NCBI GenBank assembly: GCA_029204225.1
Contig: CM055101.1
Coordinates: 64,070,671 to 64,134,670 of the forward strand
DNA from: Diphasiastrum complanatum
Taxonomy: Eukaryota > Streptophyta > Lycopodiopsida > Lycopodiales > Lycopodiaceae
Length of the DNA stretch: 64,000 bases
Direction of reading: 5' to 3'
Shown: in pieces, positions 34,652 to 45,947 of the stretch
How positions within the stretch are numbered: position 1 is the first letter of the stretch
Layout: each line of letters starts with the position of its first letter
Translations under genes and position numbers: made by a program
Notes under the pieces: generated by a model
Databases searched by the model: none
Told to the model about the DNA's origin: nothing
The model's input: only the letters and a program-made list of their open reading frames with translations

Positions 34652-36029
34652 ATGTCTAAATATCATCTCCATATTGATCTTCCCACAAAATATGCTCCAC
34701 TGTCGAGAAAAAATCTGAAAGGATCCACCTTACCAGCTCAGCAAAGGACGGAAGACAGGAAACATTGTGATCTATGGGTTGATGGAAGTTTGTATCCAAT
34801 CGATCCAAGCTCAATCCAACATCCAAATTTTAGATCGGTCACACAACTCATGCTGTTTTTGTGTGAAGGACACAATGGTCTATTGGGTTATTGTGAAAGA
34901 TTGAAAAGTTACGGCATTAGTAATTCAATGAAAATCATCCATTGTTTGGAAAATATGTTGAATGGTTTGCTTACTGACTACCAAGAAAAAAAAATTATTT
35001 TTTTGCAAACAAAAGAAGAGAATGAAATCTTGAAGATAGATAATTCTCATTTGCAAGATATTATATTAAACCTTAACCAAGAAACTGACAATATAGAACT
35101 AATTGTACAAACATTGTGTACCTCATATTGTGAAAAAAATGTAGAAATAAACACATTACAGAAGAAAATACTGAACAATAAACGAAAAAGAGTTATTTTA
35201 GAAAGTATTGACGAGCTTTCAACAAGTGGGAGTCAACGGAAAAAAAGAATATATGTTTTCAAGTAAGATTATGTTTTATACTATTCATGTATTTTGTTTC
35301 ATCTAGCACTCAATGGTTGTGAATTGTTTTTTTTCTAAATCTTATTTTTCTTTTGCAGATCAACTTTAGTCACCAATGAAAATCTGAAAGACAAGTGATT
35401 GGAAAGTCTTTGAGTGTAGTATTTATAGCCAAGTCAACGACGAGTCTACTTGGAAATCAACGATATTCATGAATCAAGTCCAAGCCTGCAAAGGCCCTTA
35501 TGGGCGAAGTCGGCAAGATCATTGACCGAAAATTGATACAAGGAGCATATGTGATTATTCTGATATTAGCTGGAATGCATATGACACAATGTTTAAAATT
35601 ATCAAAGAGGCATTTGGACAAGTACATATAAAAAAATTTCCTATTCCTCGGTCCTTTCAAATCAAATTAGAGAGAGATGTGTTAAACAGGGGTTTGCAAA
35701 ACATCATTGGTATTCCTTACCATATAAATGAAATTTATAACTCAAAACATGGCACTTTGTCATATGATTCTACCAACAATATGTTTGTAGATCTGAACCA
35801 TTTACTGAGGTTTATTGTAAAATTTTATGGAATCACAAATGAAAGTGTTAAAAAATTGATATTAGTTCTCAGGTTAGATGAATCAGAAGTAATAAAGGGA
35901 CAAAAGCTAGAAAGGGTTCATGTTACAATTATGAATGGAGCACTAAGCAATTCGATAAACTTGGAGAGTCTTGATTCTAGTGTGCACTCTGTGGTTGGTA
36001 GCTTTCCAGGTTTAAATCTATTCTATTGA
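34652..36029 (+). pseudogene. Unrecognised broken gene, two coding blocks
   Basis: Block 1 (34652-35266, 204 residues) has an N-terminal domain with DLWVDGSLYPIDPSSI and LMLFLCEGHNGLLGYCERLK, a coiled coil (EENEILKIDNSHLQDIILNL), and ends in a basic RKKRIYVFK. A GTAAGA donor at its end and TTTTGCAG acceptor at 35359 would remove an intron of about 93 bp. Past it, frames break, with open pieces near 35395-35450 and 35520-35590. Block 2 (35589-36029, open upstream to about 35540) contains SWNAYDTMFKIIKEAFG, a FYGITNESVKKLILVLRLDE segment and GQKLERVHVTIMNGALS. AT-rich codon use differs from the nearby functional genes. It looks like a transposon-borne or imported gene, but I know no family that matches. 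Confidence 0.5.
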
Positions 36030-36497
36030 GTACTAGCAACTAATTCATTTCGAGAATTAATGTTTTTGTGTTTTAAGCTAATATTGTTTTGTTACTATAG
36101 AGTTCAATTCTCCTAAAATAGTTCATAATTCGGTAATTCTGCTAACTGAGAGCAGATTCTTGGTCAAATTTGGAATGTGGAGAACGTTGGATAGCAACTT
36201 GACCTCACCTCTCTTGAATCCAACTCTGACTGTTCCTTCACCTTCGATTGAATGTGATGAGTTGTCTCCAAGTTGCACAACTCAAGAGTGGGTGAATGAC
36301 TTGTAGTCTTTTAACCAGTCGCGATGGTGAGTCACGTGTTGAGTTGCTCCTGAATCTAGATACCAAGGAGTCGGTATCCTGTTGTTCTCCGACTTTGGTC
36401 ATGAAAGTTGCTTCATCTTCTTCTTCTTGTTGCTGATTTGAGTGACTGGCCGTATGTGCTTGTTGTTGGAACTGTTGCTTCTTTTCGTTGTTTTACT
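36030..36497. other. Spacer, partly copia-derived
   Basis: 36030-36160 is AT-rich. 36160-36497 probably continues the degraded minus-strand copia sequence, but no domain could be read. Confidence 0.3.
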
Positions 36498-37625
36498 TTA
36501 AAGTTCGATAGTCCTTGATTTCATGGCCAGTCCTCTTACAGTATCTACAGAATAGTTTCTGCACAGGTTGGACTGATGAAGAGCTTGAATTCGATCTTGG
36601 ACCGGAATTTGGTCCAGATTGCATGTTGCTCTTCTTGTCAGTATAGCCTGACTTTGTAGATCTCTTGGATCTAAACTTTTGATTCTTTGAGTATAGGCTT
36701 GAGGATCCGATCCTGAGCCTAAGGAGGATGTTGATCTTCTAATCTCCTCTTGTAGGAGCAGCGAAATTACTCTTGATAGAGTGAGGTGCTCCTGGGTAGA
36801 AATTGATATTACCCAATTTTTGTAGGCTTCAAGTAGACTCGATAATAGAGTCATGAGTGCATCAAAATCTTCTATGACTGAGCCAGTTGCAGTCATCTGC
36901 TCCATAAGATTCTTGAAGGTGTTGAGGTGACTCGAAATACTATCTGCTTCACACATTCCAAGGTTGAAGAATTTCTTCCTTAGATGGTTTGGTGAGAATT
37001 TTTCAAACCAATCACGTTTTCCGGTCATATGCCTTGTGGCGCTTGAATCTATGAACCATCTGGCACCATCATCAACTTGGGATGCCAATGCCGATAAGAA
37101 GACACTTGTCTCGTCATCTTCTCCATCATCTTCGGCAATGTTTCCTTGTTGAGTCACTTTTCCTGCCTTTATGTCCGCCTTCTTCTTATAACACTCGCGT
37201 GCCCAATGACCCGGTTTGTGGCAATAGTAACATTTGTCTTTCTTCTTCTTTTTTCCTTTTGATGACGACTCTCCCTCGTTATCATTATCCTTGGATTTCT
37301 TAAGAATCTTTTTCCATCCTTTCTGCTTGCCTTTAGCAAGCAAGGCTTGATCCTCCTGTGGGGTTTGCCTTGACTTCACCACTTTGCGACGTTGCTCTTC
37401 TTGCAACATGATTCCGTGGAAGTCTTCAAAAGTAGGCAATCTCTCCCTCGAAAAAATGCCACTCACAAACATCTGTATCCCTTCTGAGACACTGCTCATT
37501 GTGGTATGTACCAATTCAATATCCTTGATTGGTTCTCCAATCGCCACAAGTTGATCTCTCAGCTCCTTTATCCTGGTGAAGAAAGATCCCACTGATTCAC
37601 TTTCTTCCATCCTTACTGCGTTCAA
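36498..37625 (-). pseudogene. Ty1/copia gag-protease start fused to a second copia gag
   Basis: One 375-codon minus-strand frame. Residues 1-85 are a UBN2-type gag (MEESESVGSFFTRIKELRDQ; RERLPTFEDF; LLQEEQRR-like). 132-145 is a CCHC zinc knuckle (CYYCHKPGHWAREC). 190-212 starts the protease (WFIDSSATRHMTG), where the catalytic D-S-G has become D-S-S. At about residue 213 (near 36986) the frame passes straight into another UBN2 gag (LNTFKNLMEQMTATGS, LSSLLEAYKNWVISI). That gag ends in a second zinc knuckle, readable only in a shifted frame and with its last Cys changed to Tyr. So two partial gag units lie head to tail. Non-functional. Confidence 0.8.
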
Positions 37626-38229
37626 TCTCGACTGCGTCGTTCATTTGCGCAAATTTTATGAATTCTTCTACTTGAATATTTTTGTTGTGAACTGTTGCGT
37701 TTCTGTTCTTACACGCCTACGCTATGAGCAACCGAGCTTCCGCTGTGCTCACGAACACCGTTTTACGACAGAGGAGAGGAGAGTTCCTAAAAGACATTGA
37801 AGTATAGTGGTGGTGGGGTTTGATCCACTCCATTCTTATGTTCTCTTGCATAACAAAACCTCTAAGGCTCACCCTTCTAAAGAGAGGAAATGACTTGAAC
37901 TAGTTCCTTAAGGGAGCCCCCCAACTAAGGAACGCCCTAGGTTAGCTCTCTAAGGCTTCTCCCAACTAGAGAGTATCCTAAATTAACCTAATCCTAATAA
38001 CCACTAATGCTCGCCCAACAGTGGTTTCCTAATTTATCCCTAAGTAATCCTAACTAACTCCCACAAGGGAAGGAAAGCTGAGTGCATAAGAAAAATAATT
38101 CCATAATAGCAAGCACAAAGACCAAGTGAGGAAAGCTTAGTGGGGCTCGAGCACAACTGAAAAGAGTGGAGAGAGGAGTGAAGAAATAGAGAGTTTGAAA
38201 GGCAACTATGCGGTAAGCAACGTTGGCGC
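37626..38229 (-). other. Leader between primer-binding site and copia gag
   Basis: Non-coding on both strands. Minus-strand codons continue in the gag frame for only a few residues upstream of 37625. It may be the untranslated leader of the copia element or of a different nested element. Confidence 0.35.
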
Positions 38230-38247
38230 ACCCTGGCAACGGCACCA
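38230..38247 (-). other. Primer-binding site, tRNA-Asp type
   Basis: The minus strand reads TGGTGCCGTTGCCAGGGT two bases after an ACTACA end. It is close to the complement of the plant tRNA-Asp 3' end (TGGCGCCGTTGCCGGGGA) used by several plant LTR retrotransposons. Confidence 0.6.
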
Positions 38248-38249
38248 AT

Positions 38250-38779
38250 TGTAGTCGGTTGTAGTATAGGGGTCCGTTCACTGGGAGCCGCCCGTGCGCA
38301 CCTGCATAATAACAGAGAGAGAAGGGAGATAGAGAAAGGAGATAGAGAGAGGTAGAGAGAGGAGATAGGAGTGATGAGAGAGAGAGAGAGAGAGAGCGAG
38401 CTAGAAGGAGAGAGCTTTATTGAGAAGAAAAATAAAGATATGTACAGTGGAAAATGGCCTCCTTATATAGTTGAGGAGGGAGGGCCATCTTGGCTCTCAT
38501 TGGCCTATTTACAATGGCATCCTAGCCCTTCAAACTAAATGAACTTCAATCTAATGGTTCATTAGGAAAAGGGCCAAACTCACATGATTCATGTGAGTTT
38601 GAGAGATTCCCTTTTAACTTAGAACCTTATAAACTTGACTCTGGGCTTTTTAATTAATTTATCTACTAAGGCCCAAAGTTCTTTTATTCAAGTTCTATTT
38701 ATCCGATTTGCATGGTCACTGGGTCGGTCTTATATACGCAGGAAGCCGGTGCCCTCACACTTATTATTCTAACTGTACA
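38250..38779 (-). repeat. LTR, copy C (minus orientation)
   Basis: Ends in CA two bases before the primer-binding site. It contains TATATAAG on the minus strand (38463-38469) and an AATAAAGC motif downstream, and begins about TGTACAGTTAG at 38779. It is related to copies A and B through AATAAGTG-GAG and the TGTACATATCTT...CAATAAAGC block. An AG-rich stretch with GA repeats lies at 38310-38410. Confidence 0.6.
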
Positions 38780-38783
38780 GTAT

Positions 38784-39530
38784 ACTGTAGCAGGGCCCAT
38801 TAGGTAAGGCTTGGCCAATAGTATTTCAAGTGGTGGGACCCACTTGTTCATTATTGCAGGAAATACCCACAACAAACACATAAAGAAACAGTCAAACTCC
38901 TGGATCCACAACCTCTCTGGCACCATCAACTCTTCCTACAAAGTAAGACCTCGATGGCACGGTATATCGAAGCTCCCTCCTATATGCGCACAAATCCTTA
39001 ATACTATCTAGTAGTGAGGTGAGAACCGTTTCCTGCCACCAAGGTCAAGAATAGGATATTTTGGCCCAAGCTCACAGGCGTCGATATCGGCAACTTAGCT
39101 GAAGACATGGTCACCTACTGCCGTGTATTCTACCAGAAGCACCATGGCAACCCTGATCGTGACGTCAAATATTTTGTCAACAATTGCAACCTGGTAGTAT
39201 TTCTGGCAGAACTCAAGGGTTTTTGGGATTGAGGGCTACCCCCAATAGCCCTTGATATCAATAAACCACTGCGAATGCAAGAAGACCACATCAGCATAAC
39301 AAGACTATATTATCGCGCTGCACTCACTTCAGCCCTACACATTGATATGGTGGAGCTATGGAAAACCCACAACTTTCTACGGGGTATGCCCTTCATGAAC
39401 AAACTACGGTGGCAAATGATGGAGGGCATCGTCACCACAATCTACCACTTTCGATAGCAATAGTCTCGCCTCCAAGAAGCATAAAAGATCCAAGAAGAAA
39501 AGGCTTCGATTGGTGTGGGACCACCAATCC
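38784..39530 (+). other. Retroelement internal region, unidentified
   Basis: Precedes a plus-strand polypurine tract, so it is probably the 3' internal end of that element. Frame 39275-39457 (LYYRAALTSALHIDMVELWK) is the longest readable piece and shows no known domain. Confidence 0.35.
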
Positions 39531-39547
39531 AATAAGGAGGGGGATAA
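39531..39547 (+). other. Polypurine tract
   Basis: AATAAGGAGGGGGATAA directly before a TGTTAG LTR start. Confidence 0.65.
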
Positions 39548-40236
39548 TGTTAGCATTTATGCTAACACAGAAAAAATAAAAAAAAAAGAGAAATAAAACT
39601 CCGTGGCATGTGTTTTGTAAGCCCACGTACGAGTGTCTGCTAATAAACTTCTGCCATGGCATGTGTTTGTAAGCCCATGAGTAGAAGCTTAAAAAATAAT
39701 AAAATAGCTTAAACTTAGATTTAGAACTTAGACTTAGGAAACATAAGATTAGAAATATTTTGTTCTTAAGTTTTCCTAAGTTAAAGAACTTTTGAGGTTC
39801 TAAATCCTAAGTTAGAAGTTCTAGAAAGACTAGAAATAGATTAGTCCCATAAGTTAGTGGATACTTATGGAAGACCCTCCTTGCCATAAAAGGAGAGGTA
39901 TTTGCCTTGTAAATAACACTTTTGAGATTAAGCTATCAAGTTCTTTATTTTTTAGATTATCTCTCTATTTCATTTGTGTTTCCTTTGGGAAGGTGCATAG
40001 CTTGAGGGAAGGTGCTCGGGCCTCCTCTTGCCTCCTTCTCATTGGTTTGTATTGTGGCATGTATTTTGTTGATTGATTATTAGTTAGCCGCAATCTTCCA
40101 TTCATCTTAGTTAGTTTCATTTCTATTTTGAGCACTAGTTGGGTAAGCCTTTCATCATTGTTTTCTATTTTCCGCACTCTGTTTGAAGCTTGGTAGAAAC
40201 TTAGAAAGTGGATGATCGTCTCTATACTACACCACA
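39548..40236 (+). repeat. 3' LTR of a plus-strand element
   Basis: Starts with the palindromic TGTTAGCATTTATGCTAACA and ends, by choice of the CA terminus, in ACTACACCACA at 40236 (about 689 bp). It has an internal duplication of GGCATGTGTTTTGTAAGCCCA (39605 and 39658) and a CATAAAAGGAG promoter-like motif near 39885. No left partner was found in the window. Confidence 0.55.
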
Positions 40237-43120
40237 TCGTGAGTAGATCTAGCCAAACATTCGCAAATCAGATTTACTTCCAACATGTTTAAACTTCCTC
40301 TAATGTTCTTTAAGCATGTCATCTAGATCATAGATGTTATTGTAAAGCTATGATTTACATATGGACAAGTGGTAACTTGATCCAAATGTGAGTTAAATAA
40401 GAATATAAATAGGGCTCTGTTGTCATCATTTGTTAACCTGATGTTTTCATGATTTGGCTAAGAGAGGGAGGAGATTTTCAATCACACTACATTGTGTAAT
40501 TTCTCTATAGCTAATGTGTTGATTTCTATATCCATATCCAAGTAGTTCCACATAAGTGAAGTGTATTCTTATCATAAATGTGATCTTAATTAGATGCTAA
40601 GTTCAAGCTATCAATCTTATATGGATATATTATTATCTTAGAAGGTATATCTTGACGTATTGTTGTTTGGTAGTTTATCCCTTAGTTACTCATTTGCATC
40701 AACAAGTTTCGTGGTTTAAGATTCATTGGGATCTTGGCAATTGGTGTGATAGTGTATTAAATTGAGGGGTTGATTGAACAATGTCTATTATATTGGTTTT
40801 GAATTCCATACTTGCTTCAGTTTCATCAAGTTGAGTGGTGATTTAAGATCAAGGCGTTTCTCCTTGGTTGCTAAGTTGACAATGTCAAGTAGAGCTAACT
40901 TGATTGTGGTCAAAGTCCAAACTGCATTGCTTTAGAAATTATGTAGAATTCATTTGTGATTCTTTCCGCAAGTTTTCCTTAGGGTTTGCATAGTTTTGCT
41001 CCAAAAGCTTTGACATTAGACTTTGTGAATAAAGATCAATATGTGATTTGAGTTTGTTTCATGATTGACACTTTTATTGTTATCAAATGTTATCTAGGAG
41101 ATTTGATAAGTGATCAAAGCTTGGACCCAAGTTGTCTTTCATGGTAAAAATATAGTGGACAATGAGACATTCATATGGGTTGTAACTTAGCTAGTGCATT
41201 GACAAAAAATTAAATGAACATGTATGAGTTTTGATACTTATTGGCATCATTGAGTATTTGAATCAAAACTCAAAACGTATTATTGTTTGTCATGGTACTT
41301 AATGGAAGCTCAACTACAATTGAAGGGGGAGTGTGTGAGTCACAAAAATCATGAGGATAAGAAACAATGAATTGTGCTTTGCTTTATTCATGCAATTGCA
41401 ATTGTTCTAATTATTTCAAGAATGTCTTGAAGAAATCAAAATTTTATATAGAAGGCTAGCCTATAGTAGATGGTCATAAGCACAAGGTTAACATTATGAA
41501 AAGTATCAAAGACTTTTCTTAGTAAAATTGAATGCAATATTAGTTGAATATTCTTGTAGTTAATGATTAGAGGCTTGTATTCATCATCTTTGATTAAGGC
41601 TCAAAAGTTGTTACTAGTTTTGGAAAATAAATGGACAAAAATAGTCTTTGGAAGAGTTGTTTTTAAAGGAAGTTGGTAATGACATAGACAAGGTTAACTA
41701 AAGCTTGGGAAAAAAAATCTCTAAAAAGATAATATACTTTCTTTGGAGGACAAATTTGGTCATTACATTGTGTGAGATTCATGTAAAGATATTGTGGATC
41801 TTTTGCATAAACTAATACTTTAGAATTAACTACTTAGTTCAAGAAAGAAACCATCGTTTTCTTAAGGAATCCAAAGCAAAAAGTACCTTCATAGTACCCT
41901 ATGTTTGTATGGTGTCCATGATATCCATAGGACTTGGTAGGTAGTCTTAATACTTGTAGAGATGTGGATATTACAACAACTAGAGATAGTGGTACATCGA
42001 ACAACTCTACAAGTCATTGAATTCTTGGTATATTTTTTTTGGCACCTGTGCTACTTCATACTATTAAAGTTGTCAACAAGTGTACATAGTCGTCATATTA
42101 AAGTTATCAACAAGTGTACATACTAGTCTTCACACACAAGGTTTACAATTATGGCCAAGCCAACAAGTCCTCTAGAATTTAGAGCACAAGGACCTAAAAT
42201 GTCACTATGGTGCGACCGAGGTGTGTTTCAACTTGTGCTTTCACAATTGTAGTAAACAACTTTACCCAACTCACTGCAACATGATGGAGATATTGATAGC
42301 CTTTGAATAATTTTATTGATAATGCATGGCGATATATATTCATAAATAAGTGCTTGTTCTTGTGACATGCATTTAGCTCCACATGCATATATTCAAAGAA
42401 ATTTTGTCTTATGTGTATGTCAAATTGGAATAGAACCCCACCTCATGAGTAAACTTAACAATGATTGCAATCTTAAAAAATAAAACATAAAAATAAAAAT
42501 AAAAGTTCAGTTTAATTATCATTCTTAGTGAAAACTCAACTTTTTAAGCAAATAGTCACGATAGCCTATGACATTCTTTTGGGTCAATGATTGCAATTTC
42601 AAAAAATAAAATAATAAAATAAAAATTCAGTTTAATGTTCAAACTCTTAGCAACAATTAGCTATTAGCAAGTAGTTACAATAGCTTAATGTTATATGGCA
42701 TCAAGGCTAACAAAAAATAAAAACCCATTCTAATGCTCGAGTCAACTTCGAGGAACAATTGATCACAATCAGTGTTGGGGAAACCTCTTTGGGGTTTCCC
42801 TCCGATTTCTTACATTTTTTTGAAGTTATCGATTTTTTAAATTTTTTGCCTTCTAAATCATGCACCCCAAATGTTTTGCCTTCTAAAGCATGCACCTCAA
42901 ATGCAAACAATATATTAGAATTTCACATTAAGAAATTATTTTATTAACTCAACAAACATATAGTGCAACCTAAGTTTTATAAGGACCTACTTACTTTATC
43001 ACACACAAATTTCTTCCATATAATAATGAAAACTGAATTTTTTTTTTTTGCATTTTTAAAAAATTCATCCTTCTATTTCAAAGTTAGCTTCGTGCAAGCT
43101 TTTTACGATGTCAATTTTTT
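40237..43120. other. AT-rich DNA, old unclassified repeats
   Basis: No intact gene. Near 41320 TTGAAGGGGGAGTG resembles a polypurine tract. The minus strand near 42100-42250 gives a weak HSDILGPC-like copia integrase phrase. ATCAACAAGTGTACATA-type words repeat at 42070-42125. GGGGAAACCTCTTTGGGGTTTCCCT at 42777 is a short inverted repeat. Confidence 0.3.
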
Positions 43121-43305
43121 GGAGAAAGATGCCACTTGCATTCCTGGACTTTGTTGGCTTTCCCGAACACCCGCTCACAGTTCTGAGAAAGATGCACGTT
43201 CCATTCCTATACTTTGAGAGCTTTCCCGAACACCAGTCACAGTTCGGAGAAAGATGCTCGTTCCATTCGTATACTTTGCGAGCTTTCCCGAACACCCCTC
43301 ACAAT
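43121..43305 (+). repeat. Tandem repeat, three units of about 62 bp
   Basis: Units start at 43121, 43194 and 43246 approximately, each with GAGAAAGATGC, a CATTC...TACTTTG segment and GCTTTCCCGAACACC. This is a minisatellite with diverged units; it lacks the uniform short repeats and unique spacers of a CRISPR. Confidence 0.8.
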
Positions 43306-43597
43306 AGGTTAGATGAACAACGGATTACCCTATTTGAACAATAGGTTAGATTAGCAATGGATTACCCTATATAGAATAACCCTCATTTTATTAAAAATGA
43401 TGGGAAAACCCATGATCAAACAAAAAGATTAAAGTATTTAAAATAAAATACCGTAGAACGGCAGAAATGAAATAAGCTACCTAAAAGCTAAGTAAAACTT
43501 AGAATAGAAAACTAATTACTTAAAACCAACTGCCCGATTTAAGTCAGAAATTAAATACTAAACTAATTACTCAAAACCAACTGCCTGATGTAAATCA

Positions 43598-43978
43598 CTA
43601 ACTAAAATAGATCCAATAATAGGTAATGCAGGAAGCTTTGAAACAGTCGCTCCTGCAAACTGAGCTCGTCGAAGAATTGAAATCGCCTGCGAACGTTGTA
43701 ATGCTATAGAAATACGCTGGCAGGTAGAAAGAAATAATGAAAGAAGGTAAAGTAATGCTTTGTCCTTGGCGTTTCACCATAAGCTCCGCACATAAAAATA
43801 AAAAATCATTAAATTTTTTGTGAAGACAAACATAAGTTTCCAAGGCAAAGGAGATGAAATCTTCACCGGGTGCACGATCATTATAACTCTTTTCTTTTTC
43901 TTGGGTTGCTTGAGATGCAACGGCCCATTGCGTGGTGGAAGAACGACGAAGAAGGTCCTGACCTAGAGGGATCAGCAA
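43598..43978 (-). pseudogene. Probable transposon-protein remnant
   Basis: The minus strand reads WAVASQATQEKEKSYNDRA, then GEDFISFALETYVCLHKKFN and FLFLCAELMV. After a frame shift it gives QRISIALQRSQAISILRRA. I have seen this block order (acidic core, then QR-SIALQR-QA-ILRRA) at the ends of reverse-transcriptase-type proteins in plant repeats, but I cannot name the clade. No catalytic part is present. Confidence 0.35.
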
Positions 43979-44154
43979 TTACATCATCTCCCAAAAATCC
44001 TTCAATTTGAAAGATGAAAGGTGAAAAGTGATCAATGAATATGCGTGTCAAATTCCAAGCCCCTCGTGAGTTTTCCGTGTTAGACTATCTCACTGAGTCT
44101 TATGTACTCCACAAGACAGTGCAAGGACACAACAACTGACAGTCTCGAGGGCCG

Positions 44155-44349
44155 ATGAGCCAAATCTCTGCAAGCAATGGATGTGTCACTAGTCAAGCAT
44201 CTTACTGTAGAATTTACAAGGAGATTTCTGAGGAATTATCACTTGCAATTGCTGCTTTGTTGGACCAGGAAGATATATACCAGCACAATCGCCTTGGATT
44301 TGTAAGTCAAAGTGGAGCTGAGAGAGAGCTGCAATCTTTGATTAAGTGA
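44155..44349 (+). promoter_or_regulatory. Possible upstream ORF of the acyltransferase gene
   Basis: ATG at 44155 opens 64 codons and stops at TGA 44347-44349, only eight bases before the main ATG at 44358. If it lies within the mRNA it could reduce initiation at the main start. The transcription start is unknown. Confidence 0.35.
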
Positions 44350-44357
44350 ACAATAGA

Positions 44358-44818
44358 ATGGGACATCAGATTGCAAGCAGTGTAGCTGAGCTGCATGAGC
44401 TTCAGGTGGTGCTGCAGGAACCTACAATTGTGCGCCCTGAGAAGATCACTGACATGGGCAATCTCTATCTCTCGCCGTTGGATCGGCAAGCTCCATTCTT
44501 CATGTACACTTTGCATGTCTACAATGGAAAAGCAAATAGCATAGCTGCTCATCATGTGCTTATACAGGCGCTGCAGAAAGTGTTAGTGTTGTATTACCCG
44601 GCAGCAGGAAGGATCATGCGCAATGAGGATACGGGCCATAAAGAAATTGCATGCAGTGGTGAAGGTGCGATGTTTGTGGAAGCGATTGTGCATTTGGAGC
44701 TGAAAGATTTAGGAGATCTGAGGCATGTGAATCCCGAGTTGGAAAAGAGGTTTGTGTATCAGCTGAGGCCTACTTCCGAGAACCCTTTGCTTGTAGTGCA
44801 GGTGAGCAGTGATATCTA

Positions 44819-44892
<74 letters not shown>

Positions 44893-45947
44893 GAGAGAGA
44901 GAGAGAATAAAGTTACTGATGTTTCTACAACTGAATTTGAAGGTGTGTTGTAATGTTAGCACGATCTGTCACTGATGACATTGGCCTGGACAACAGATAA
45001 CCAGTTTCTCCTGCGGCGGATTTATCCTGGGTCTCGGTTGGAGACATGAACTCTTTGATGGATTTAGTGTTGCTCAATTTCTCACTGCTTGGGCTGATCT
45101 TGCTCGGGGAACGCCCTTGTCCGCCATCTCACCTCCTAATCACAATCGAAGGCTACTTCAGCCACAGCATTCATCTGTAGACACAGTAGACTTCGAGCAA
45201 ATTATCAAAAAAAGGTTCTTCGGCATCCCCATTCTCAAAGAAGACGATTTGAACAAGAACAGGAAGAACTCATGGGAATCCACCCTTAATGATTTTTCAT
45301 CATCTGGCTTCCTTCCGAAATACATCACCAAAATGTTTCAAATCTCAGAGGAGATGGTAGCATCTCTAAAACAGAAAGCGATGGATGGAGAACTGATCTC
45401 CACCTGTTCTGCGTTTGATGTCATCACAGCCCATGCCTGGCTGTCAAGAGTGAAGGCCATGGAGATCAACCCATCTGAGAGAATTCTACTAGAATTTGCT
45501 GTGAATGGAAGGCCAAAAACAATCCCTCCTCTTCCCGAAAACTTCGTCGGCAATGCTTTCATCATGGCATCTCACAACTGCACAGCTGGAGATATACTGA
45601 ACAGCTCATTTCAGGACATCGTGAGGAGAGTGCAGCTAGCCAAGGCCACCATCACTGATGCCTACATCAGGACCAACATCAGCACGCTGGAGGGCACTAA
45701 CACCAAAGCTCTGCCCTCTTTCCGAGAGACGTCCATCTTCACAGATTGGACCAAGTTCCCATACGATCTGATAGACTTTGGGTGGGGACCAGCTCTATTT
45801 GTAACACCAGTCGCCATGCCTTTGCTAGACGTAATCTTTGTGATAAGATCCGGAGCTGAGAGTTCTGGAATTACTGTCAGGCTTGGCCTTCGTCCCAGCT
45901 ACATGGACAAATTTGAGCAGATCTTTCTTGATTTTGCTTCCATTTGA
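44358..45947 (+). CDS. BAHD-family acyl-CoA-dependent acyltransferase
   Basis: Two exons, 44358-44801 and 44997-45947, join in phase 0 across a GT-AG intron of 195 bp to give 464 residues, the usual BAHD length. The enzyme would move an acyl group from acyl-CoA to an alcohol or amine in the cytosol. The catalytic HxxxD is H165-ELF-D169 in GWRHELFDG, and DFGWG is intact at 408-412. N-terminal LYLSPLDRQAPFFMYTLHVY and PAAGR also fit. The overall look is near hydroxycinnamoyl, alcohol or omega-hydroxyacid acyltransferases, but substrate cannot be told from sequence. The start is the first ATG after an in-frame GTG and matches family N-termini. The intron is nearly half microsatellite. No breaks: likely functional. 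No metabolic cluster surrounds it. Confidence 0.92.
44823..44907. repeat. Compound (GA)n-(GACA)n-(GA)n in the BAHD intron
   Basis: About 85 bp of GA and GACA repeats begin 21 bases after the 5' splice site of the only intron. Confidence 0.95.

Noticed and set aside
41310-41340. Polypurine tract and LTR start (TTGAAGGGGGAGTGTG)
   Set aside because: No matching LTR or coding region nearby supports it.
42040-42400. Possible copia integrase remnant on the minus strand (HSDILGPC-like phrase)
   Set aside because: Only one short phrase fits; the zinc-binding and DDE segments cannot be read.
43121-43305. CRISPR-like regular repeats
   Set aside because: Units are diverged end-to-end tandem repeats without unique spacers, in plant nuclear DNA.
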